From NCBI GenBank assembly GCA_025716815.1, contig JAIXMN010000020.1, forward strand, positions 248,001 to 312,000: a DNA stretch of 64,000 nucleotides, in the 5' to 3' direction. Source of the DNA: Dichotomocladium elegans. Its lineage: Eukaryota; Mucoromycota; Mucoromycetes; Mucorales; Lichtheimiaceae. The translations under genes were made by a program, and so were the position numbers. Positions 57,290 through 64,000 of the stretch are shown piece after piece; the first letter of the stretch is position 1; every line of letters starts with the position of its first letter. The notes beneath the pieces were generated by a model. That model saw only the letters and a program-made list of their open reading frames with translations. It had not been told where the DNA came from and searched no databases.

Positions 57290-57680
57290 TTCTCACCATC
57301 AGTATGCAGTGCTTGATTGGAATCGGATGCTTCAAAGATATTCTGCTTCGTGGAGGAGTCAGAACAGGGACTAAGGCTGCGGCTGCATAATTATTAGGTC
57401 GGCCGATTTTGAACTGAAAAAAGAAGCATGAAAAAAACGTATCCCGTTATAGCCGATTTACTACTGCACACCTACCTTCCTCCTATGTCGACTTCTTGCA
57501 TTGTATCCACCGCCATGTGCGCTGCCCCAGGAGATTCAGACTCTATGAAGCAAAAGCCGTTGCGCCGTATCGTGCTCGGAACAACAGACATGCTGATGCA
57601 TTTATTAACTCCAAATTGGCTAAATACTGCCTTGACGCGCGACTCGTTGAGCTCAAAGTTTGATGCTCCCCGCGTATATT
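57290..57680 (-). pseudogene. Second copy of the captured RRM (PUF60-like) fragment
   Basis: Reverse complement of 46330-46720; the translated part differs by one residue upstream of the RRM. Same intron-like stretch and same frame break. Confidence 0.72.
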
Positions 57681-58499
57681 CATGATAAGCTAGAAATTGC
57701 TTTGACGTCAACTCGTGATGCAATATGCGGATGGAGCGACAGGAGAGCAGAGGGAGGAAATACGGATGGCAATCTAGTATACCGTGTGAGCTCAAACACC
57801 GAATGGTGCCAACAGCAAAACGCATCCTACCATGGCTGCCAAGTCTTGCGCATTCTGCTTTGCTTTGTTCGGACTGAGTTGGGCAACTGTCGCATGCCCG
57901 TTTCGCTGTGCGTTCTACTTTACATCAAAGAAGAGCACATAAAAAAGTGATCCACTTATTTGATTATCTTAATTCCAATTACCTTGAGTATGTCCAGGAC
58001 GATGATGCTTAGCCTGGATGTCGGTGTCGTTTCCTTCCAGGCAACGCTCCTCTAACTTGCACCAGAGCACGCAATATAAGGTCATCACTGAAACTTAAGG
58101 AGTCTGCCTACTCGAAAAGGAATCTCTCAATGGGGCCCTTTTTGATTTCTGTTACAACCGTAAAAGACGATGCACTCGAGCTACATGCAAGCTCTACTCT
58201 GGATATTTAGAGTGGGGACTCTGGACCAGCGCCAGCCAAACGCAAAAGCAAGGGCAGTCTAAGAACACTTACGCTCGATTTTAGCGAGTATGATGTTCAT
58301 CTTGCACATTTCACCCCGTTCATTATACACCGACACGGTTTGCGCGGATCTGCTTTTGGGGTATTCATGTAAAAAAGTCAAAACCCGCATTGCAAACAAT
58401 CATTTGACAGTACACTTAAAAAAAGCATCTGGTCTTTCCTTGGCGTAAAGGAAAAGCGAGTCCACAAGCAACTTTGAGAAAAAACGAATTTAATAGATG

Positions 58500-59382
58500 G
58501 AGAGCTCATTCTGCAAGGAAGTTTTGAGGAAAAGGGGGCACCTTTGTCTGATTCGACTGTTTCGGGCCCAGCCATGTTTCCTTGATATATGATCCCATAA
58601 TTTCTGGTGATCTATCACCGTACTTGCTGATATCACGATTTAACTCGTGTTGCAGAATCTCTGCGTTCAGTTCGGCGGTTTCCTGTTATTATCATTCATT
58701 AACGTGAGAAACACTTCGCGATAGATGTTGTGAATTTACCTTCAGAAGGTATAAGTACGGTAATACGTCTTTGATGAAGACTGGTAGGTGCTTGGGCGAC
58801 GTTGGGAATCTCAACGTCTGGCCGATTTGTTGGGAGACATACCCACGTCCTTTGCTCTCAAGCTGCACGCCGAACAGTATCGCCTTCATCCCTAATAGCC
58901 AGTATGAACATTAATTGATTGATACTTGGCAGTAGAAAACAAAACTACGAAAACGTACCGCATACTTGCATGTTCATGACACGCAGCTTCTGCGCCCTCT
59001 TCCAATCCAACTTGCACACCTTCACCAGTTGGTCAATGATGCACTTGCCCTCCAGCATCACCTTGGCCCCGTCGGAGATATTTTTGCGACTCATGCCGCC
59101 GTTCTTTGCAAACTCGGCGTTGGCAAGGTCGTAGAGTGTGTGCTTTTTGCTGTCAAAGTATTGCAGGACAAGGCGCATGTCAACTTTGAATGCTGAGCGG
59201 CCTTCGCACAACTCTCGTACCTTTGCTGCCTCCTTGCTTTCATTGTTCTCCGATTCGCCACTAGAAATCAATACATGTTAAGGATAATGGAAGCGCAGAT
59301 TCTTCGTAAGCTTACAGTCGATAATGAAGAGGCGAGTTTTCGAATATAATGCCAAGAATGGGCGTGTAAAAACGGGGGATGA
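58500..59382 (-). pseudogene. 3' part of the unknown family gene inside W
   Basis: GESENNESKEAAKVREL and LVLQYFDSKKHTLYDLANAE, DGAKVMLEGKCIIDQLVKVC, LFGVQLESKGRGYVSQQIGQ, ETAELNAEILQHELNRDISK. The 5' exons are at the other end of W, so the gene cannot be expressed as one unit. Polymorphisms are Z-like at the start and mostly Y-like downstream. Confidence 0.7.
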
Positions 59383-59777
59383 CTGTAAGCACCTCCGTGC
59401 GAGTTTGTGACAGAATGATCCATACTGACACCCATTGATGTGAAGCTTAAAGCGCTATTGTATGCACGAATGTATGTGCGGAAATCTTTGGAGCGCGCAT
59501 CACTCCCACGTAGCAAGTGTCTGATTTCTTGAGAGGTGGGCTTGCATTGAGGGAGACTCATTGTACTTTGCGAGCAGCACAGTGAAAATCGCGGTGAATT
59601 GACAAATGATCCTGAGACGCGCTCTTCAATCCACATGCGCGCATGACCGTGAGTACATTCTGCATCCGTCACGCCAAAGGACTGTCTTTCTGGTTCTATA
59701 CCACTTGTAACGTGGGCAATATTGTGATGCGTGAGATACAGATCAGAGAAGGTTATTCGTCTGAACAAATTGAGCAA
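59383..59777 (-). pseudogene. Helitron Rep-helicase, N-terminal piece (upstream of insertion W)
   Basis: Frame with ARMWIEERVSGSFVNSPRFS, LCCSQSTMSLPQCKPTSQEI, and FRTYIRAYNSALSFTSMGVS MDHSVTNSHGGAY, the conserved start of Helitron proteins. Removal of W joins GGAYS to LRIHGSI(stop)HQIGLLFP, the expected next motif, in frame apart from one TAG. Confidence 0.82.
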
Positions 59778-60429
59778 ACCGTATTTTTAAACTAAGCGCG
59801 TCTTGTGTTGTAGCATCTTGACCATTATTGGCAGGATTCATCGGACAATCACGATGTGTGCGCCGCGAATGACCGAGCTAATTGCAACTCGCGCATCGTT
59901 GCTCAAATCTTTCCTCCTGCTCCTGACTGAGATCTTCCTCGTTTTGAGTGCGGATAGCCAAGCGTCTGGGATTTGCCAGACAATCACGAGGCTAGTGCGT
60001 TGATGGCCGGAAAGGCCACAGGTGGGACAGATAGATGTAGTCATTATAATTGTATTGAAGAGATGGAGATTCGTCAAGTACAAAAGTAAAGGCCAAAACC
60101 TTTGAAGTGAATCTCATGAATTTTTAACTCCACACATTTGGCCTTCTGTCCAGTGACTGAGTTGCACTAAATCTCTATTCTATACATTCATTATAAATAA
60201 CCCATAATCATCCAGTGTTTCCTCTCTCCTTTTTTCATCGACTTCACCCTCGAACCACAGAAGAGCAAGCCGACTACATTCCATTTACCAATACTCAAAC
60301 TTATAAGAACTTCAGCCCAATAAATAATCAGACGAGTATATAACTTTTAGGGAGCGAACAAATCACCTTTTAGTACTCAGGATTATTGAGCTTATCAGTC
60401 TGATCAATATAATAGATACAGGTGAATCA
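59778..60429. other. No gene seen; flank of Helitron and Harbinger elements
   Basis: AT-rich. Probably contains the left end of the Harbinger element; I could not define its terminal repeats. Confidence 0.35.
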
Positions 60430-61160
60430 GGTATGTCTAAGGTGTCTGGAAATTGGGTGATATATTAAGGCGCTATGTCATAGGACGTACTCACGATAGC
60501 CGTGCTTTCCAACGAGGCGGGCGTAACCGTGAAATGCTTGAAGATCCACAGTCGATCTTTCCGCCACGAACATACATAATTGCTGGTATTTATCAATGCA
60601 TTTCTATCGACCTTCCAGATGAAAAAGCAGTTAGAGTTTACCTGATTGGTCTATTTATTAGATGTTGCCTATCCTTTACGACCTAACCTGATTACACCAT
60701 ATCCTAGGTAATCTTCCTATCCAACCCACAAAGCCTTTAACGTCGTACATTCAAAAATGCGAACTGTCATCGAACGGGCGTTCAGCCATCTTGTTATGCG
60801 ATGGCGTATACTACGTCACTACCTATAGATGCTGAATGAAGAAGCCATGTCAGATACGATATATGTCTGTTGTATTCTGCATAACATTTGTGTATTTCAG
60901 AACGACATATTTGACGAAGGATCACCATATGCAGCTGATTTTCATCTTACTACAATGGAAGAAGGTCAACCATATGGCCAGATTGAACTCCAAGATACCG
61001 ACAGCAATTCTTCGATTACCTTTGAAAACGAAGAAGAAGATATAGTATGTGTGCATAATGTCAATGGTCGCACGAGTGGTCCAACGTTGAAGCAACAAGG
61101 AGCCCAGTTCTTTGACAAATTAAAGGACATGTTGATGGAACGGCTCTCGACGTCAAATTG
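60430..61160 (+). pseudogene. PIF/Harbinger DDE transposase, decayed
   Basis: Plus-strand pieces: AHDSRAF-like start RTHDSRAFQRG (60453-), a LDVAYPLRPNLITPYPR block (about 60655-60715) with the second catalytic Asp, FNVVHSKMRTVIERAFSHLV MRWRILRHYL, then (60829-) MSDTIYVCCILHNICVFQND followed by an acidic tail. This is the order of DDE_Tnp_4 transposases. Stops and a frameshift (near 60686 and 60825) make it inactive. Confidence 0.8.
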
Positions 61161-61269
61161 CCATTATAGTCTATTAATATATAATTTAATATTTTATTCA
61201 ATATGTTTATCACATTTCATTCATCTTCGACTTCATTTTGTTGATTGCCAAGCAACTGTTGCATCACAT

Positions 61270-62060
61270 TCATGAAGTCACGGTACCGAGCTTCTGCTGC
61301 TTATGGATATCCCGCAATCGAGTGTCTGTGCGCTCCATCATTTCGCGTATCAATGACGCTGTATTCTCCATAGACTGCTCTAATATTTCATTAGAGTCTC
61401 GCATTATTGAAGCGAGCTCATTCCTCATGGTAATGCGGTGTCTATGGCTGCTGCTTTCTTCTCGGTCGTCATCATCGAACCCATCTGCTTCTTCGCGGGA
61501 ACGAGCTACACCTTGCGCTTCTGCTGCAACTGTTTCTGCGAGAGGATTACAGGTGCCATCGATAGAATCATTGGTTTGTCTTGGATTTACAGTGGAGTCG
61601 CGATAAAATATTTCATTCATCTCTTCAAAATGCACCCATCGAGCACTGGGAGGAAGGCCACCAGATCCCGTGTTTGACACCTCACTTTGAATATCCCTGT
61701 ACTTGACCTTCATGCGCCGCATCTTCGTTTGCAAGACGTTTACCGTGCGCGTGAAATCGCCAGAGTCCCTTGTAGACTTCTAAGCAATGACCCTCCTGAT
61801 AGCACCTGTTCTCTGAGTAGATTGTGCTTCTTTTATGCGTTGATAATTGACATGATAGCTTTCCAAAAACCACTTCAGCAGTTGTTCTGTCCAGCCACCA
61901 TCATCTCCATCGTCTCCCTCCATTTCTTCTATAGTCACGTTCTGTTGCTGCTGCTCTTGCACTTCTTGTACTTGCAACAATGACTCTCCATGTTGGCTTT
62001 GATCTTCATCAACCTGCTGGCTCTATCTGCTGCACGGACCATTATTCCAACCTTTCGTCC
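61270..62060 (-). pseudogene. Myb/SANT-like DNA-binding partner of the Harbinger element
   Basis: Second gene of a PIF/Harbinger element, convergent to the transposase. Minus strand: GGWTEQLLKWFLESYHVNYQ (trihelix/Myb-like, 61890-61830), one in-frame TAG (about 61782), then TVNVLQTKMRRMKVKYRDIQ and GGLPPSARWVHFEEMNEIFY, then a polar stretch and a C-terminal coiled coil (SIMRDSNEILEQSMENTASL). I see no in-frame ATG before the Myb block. Family call is good; the protein is probably not made. Confidence 0.75.
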
Positions 62061-62717
62061 TCTGTCAAGTGAAGCGGCGCAACTTTTAATTGAGAACAAC
62101 AGGTATTCTTCAGTGAACACTCGCACGCATGGCTGCTCAGCGTTATCTTGACGCTCATGTCGCTCTCGCTGATTACGCCGTCAGGAGTTTTGTCCTCCAG
62201 GAGCAAATACATCATACATAAATCGCAACCGGTCAGGAGAAGCACGACTTTCGGGTCTGTTGTTTCTTGGGGTCATCTTTTGATAATATATTGAAGAATA
62301 TATGGCTCAAATGAATAGAAACAACTTGCTTTTTTTTGCAAGAAAGCGACTTTTGATCTATTTTTGGGAACGGTCTGTCGGACCGGCATTATCACGCTCA
62401 AACGGACAAGGATCTTAATAAGGACGAGCCTCCAGCCTCTTTCGCCCGTCTGCTGACTGAGCCCCTGTGCTGCGCTCCGTGTCAGTCGCTTCCTGGGCTA
62501 CAGAGAATTCGGCTCGCTGGGGGTAAACCCCCTAGACCCCCCGTACGTGTCGCGGGAGGATGGTTTTTTGCTTTGTGGCGCAAGTTGGTTACACGGGACA
62601 GGTCTTGGTTTTTATTATTGACGAAAAAGAAAGGAACGGTAGAAGGGCATAGGTGAATGAATGGAGAAAAAAGTTGGCGTCATAAGTAAAAAGGAACGGT
62701 ATGGGCATAGTTAATGT
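62061..62717. other. No gene seen
   Basis: Probably the right end of the Harbinger element, then a stretch with short GA-rich repeats (two GGAACGGT copies at about 62632 and 62692). I could not identify element ends. Confidence 0.35.
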
Positions 62718-63627
62718 TTATATAGAGGTCGACTGGCGGAGAAGAACCTCGGGATACACCACATTCGGTGTTGCGGGGTGGGTAGCTGTCATATCACCAT
62801 ATACTGCCACGTGCAGGTTGTCAGGGTTTGTTGCTCGTGACAGCGCGACATATAACTGCCCGTGTGCGAAATACTGGTTCGCGAAGGTGGATACCGACAC
62901 GGGACAGTGTTTGGCCTTGCGCTTTATGGATGGTCATGCCGAATGCAGGACGAACATGCAATTGGCGACGACACAGGACAAATGGCATCTCGCCGTCTTT
63001 AGTGCATAGGTTGATCCGAGGCAGAATGTGCTCCATGCCCTGCGGTCCGTGAGCAATTGCTCTGACGGCAATTGAATGATCCATAAGCCTTGTAAGGATG
63101 ACCTTGGTACCATTGCAGAGGCCTGCTCCAGGATCGAGATTTCGCAATAATACCAAAGACATACCGACGTTTAACCTCACGCAGTGTGGAGGAACCCCTG
63201 CAGAATTAAGGCTGTCGAGGAACTCGGGAGGGTAACTTGCAGCGGCTACATTGGGGTTGTCAGCGTCGATGATGCGGTCGTGCAAATGGTACTCTCTGCT
63301 TCCACCAGGAAAGACACTGAAAGCCTTGTTGTTAATATCGTCAACATCGGCATTCTTCGTGGCAAGGATAGCACCATCGCGGAATTGGGCAGACGGCTGA
63401 CTGGAGAGGCGAATTGATGGGTAAATGGCATCGATGAGATCCATGCTGTCATTTGCATCAATACGCCACTGTTGCGGGAATCTCGACACTTTCCTGGTAA
63501 GGTGGTCGGACGTCAACAACAGCAAGAAGCAGGTCAGCAAAGGAAAACGGCTTGAGGCCCTGCATTCTGCACTCGCATGTTGATGTTCAGATGCAGAACG
63601 CGAACATCGGGCCAAAGCATAATTCAC
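62718..63627 (-). pseudogene. Helitron PIF1-type helicase, C-terminal piece
   Basis: Minus frame 63627-62821: helicase motifs AILATKNADVDDINNKAFSV (motif IV region), LNVGMSLVLLRNLDPGAGLC NGT, FVLCRRQLHVRPAFGMTIHK AQGQT (motif V), then after a 1-nt shift near 62871 AHGQLYVALSRATNPDNLHV AVYG (motif VI), ending before 62718. Helitron-type by the LNVGM..N..GLCNGT pattern. It is the missing half of the helicase truncated at 54205, but it lies on the wrong side of it, so it is from a rearranged or a different copy. Confidence 0.85.
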
Positions 63628-64000
63628 TGGTTTTAAAAGGGGCTAGGATTTGGGTTGACTTAGCGACTGATCGACGGTGAGTGATATCCAAGAGGACAGA
63701 ACCATCGCAGCTGCTGCCAGATCGCCAGGCAACAGTGCGGATAACTCGGGTTTCAGTTGATGAGGTCGACGAGTTCGTACTGGAAGGGTTTGCTACGAGG
63801 GAGATACGTTTATACTGGGCGATCTGTGCTCAAGAAAGAAGCGGGATTGGAGGTTGTGAAGAATGAGGGCGGTTTCGGAGAGGAATCGGGAAGAGCCATG
63901 CCTTAACTGTACGTGTACAGTGCAATGCCGTACCAATCAAATCAATTTCGCGTTTTCAGAAATGGAAGTCGTATCTTTGATCTTTTCTTATCTTTAAACA
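63628..64000. other. Window edge; possibly more Helitron sequence
   Basis: A minus-strand frame continues with low similarity to Helitron-like helicases; nothing firm. Confidence 0.3.

Larger units (their letters stand above)
56838..59382 (-). mobile_element. Insertion W: circularly permuted single copy of the Y-Z repeat unit
   Basis: 2545 bp, inverted relative to Y-Z. In minus direction it starts at TCATCCCCCG (59382), i.e. inside the gene at exactly the base that follows ACAGATG in intact copies, runs through the gene 3' part (58945-59271; LFGVQLESKGRGYVSQQ at 58889-58780), the spacer, the captured RRM piece (about 57680-57290) and the gene 5' part, and ends at ACAGATG (56838). It lies in a Helitron frame that reads through when W is removed. 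AC is found on both flanks (56837-56838, 59382-59383). Spacer ORFs are almost identical to Y-Z (96 of 96 and 116 of 117 residues). Confidence 0.85.

Noticed and set aside
56838..59382. W as an ordinary Helitron or TIR transposon
   Set aside because: It has neither the Helitron 3' CTRR with hairpin nor A/T target flanks, nor convincing terminal inverted repeats; its ends lie inside a gene exon and adjoin in other copies.
1..64000. tRNA or rRNA genes
   Set aside because: I scanned for T-arm-like GGTTCRA motifs with A-box partners and for rRNA cores and saw none that fold; a tRNAscan run would be decisive.

Overview
This window looks like nuclear DNA of an early-diverging filamentous fungus, most likely Mucoromycota (a Mucorales-like genome); I cannot name the species. 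The reasons are short introns (about 55-140 nt, one of 281 nt), fungal orthologues such as a KEX2 protease, an RTC3-like small protein, a peroxisomal acyl-CoA oxidase ending in AKL and a YDR061W/ModF-type ABC protein, and transposons of fungal type: a chromodomain Ty3/gypsy element, Helitron, PIF/Harbinger, Tc1/mariner and a LINE with an RT zinc finger. I spliced the genes by hand; all nine multi-exon models keep frame through every junction.

Region by region. 1-11.6 kb is gene-dense: the N-terminus of the U5 snRNP GTPase Snu114/EFTUD2 (-), KEX2 (+), an RTC3-like SBDS-fold protein (+), a coiled-coil protein of unknown function (+), a JmjC protein with a ZZ-like zinc finger (+) and hexokinase (-). 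11.6-26.7 kb is repeat-rich: an inverted mosaic of Tc1/mariner transposase pieces, about 700 bp of polypyrimidine microsatellite, a foldback element with about 58-bp terminal inverted repeats, a complete LTR retrotransposon (17172-22336, LTRs without visible mismatch, 5-bp target duplication) splitting a 300-codon open frame, three tandem 274-bp repeats, and a second dead Tc1/mariner transposase. 27-35.4 kb is again genic: a mitochondrial-type ABC ATPase (+), a membrane-anchored purple-acid-phosphatase-like metallophosphoesterase (+) and acyl-CoA oxidase (-).

35.4-64 kb is a transposon island that contains one clear household gene (mitochondrial stomatin-like protein 2, 49371-51199) and one small uncharacterised gene. 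Its backbone is a 248/250-bp satellite (39.9-42 kb) and four copies of one unknown gene family: X at 36-38 kb (-), Y at 43.8-45.5 kb (+), Z at 47-48.6 kb (+) and W at 56.8-59.4 kb (-). Y and Z form a direct repeat with a 2547-bp period that also carries a piece of an RRM splicing factor (PUF60/half-pint type) with its intron. W is one unit of about 2545 bp, circularly permuted relative to Y-Z and inserted in the coding region of a Helitron. The junctions fit one crossover between a circle and the target at a shared AC dinucleotide. I regard this as the most unusual structure here: a gene-fragment-carrying DNA circle that appears to have formed from a tandem repeat and reinserted.

A second general feature is splicing: 5 of the 36 introns I could define use GC rather than GT at the donor, each supported by reading frame and four of the five also by protein family conservation. 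That is well above the level of about one percent usually seen.
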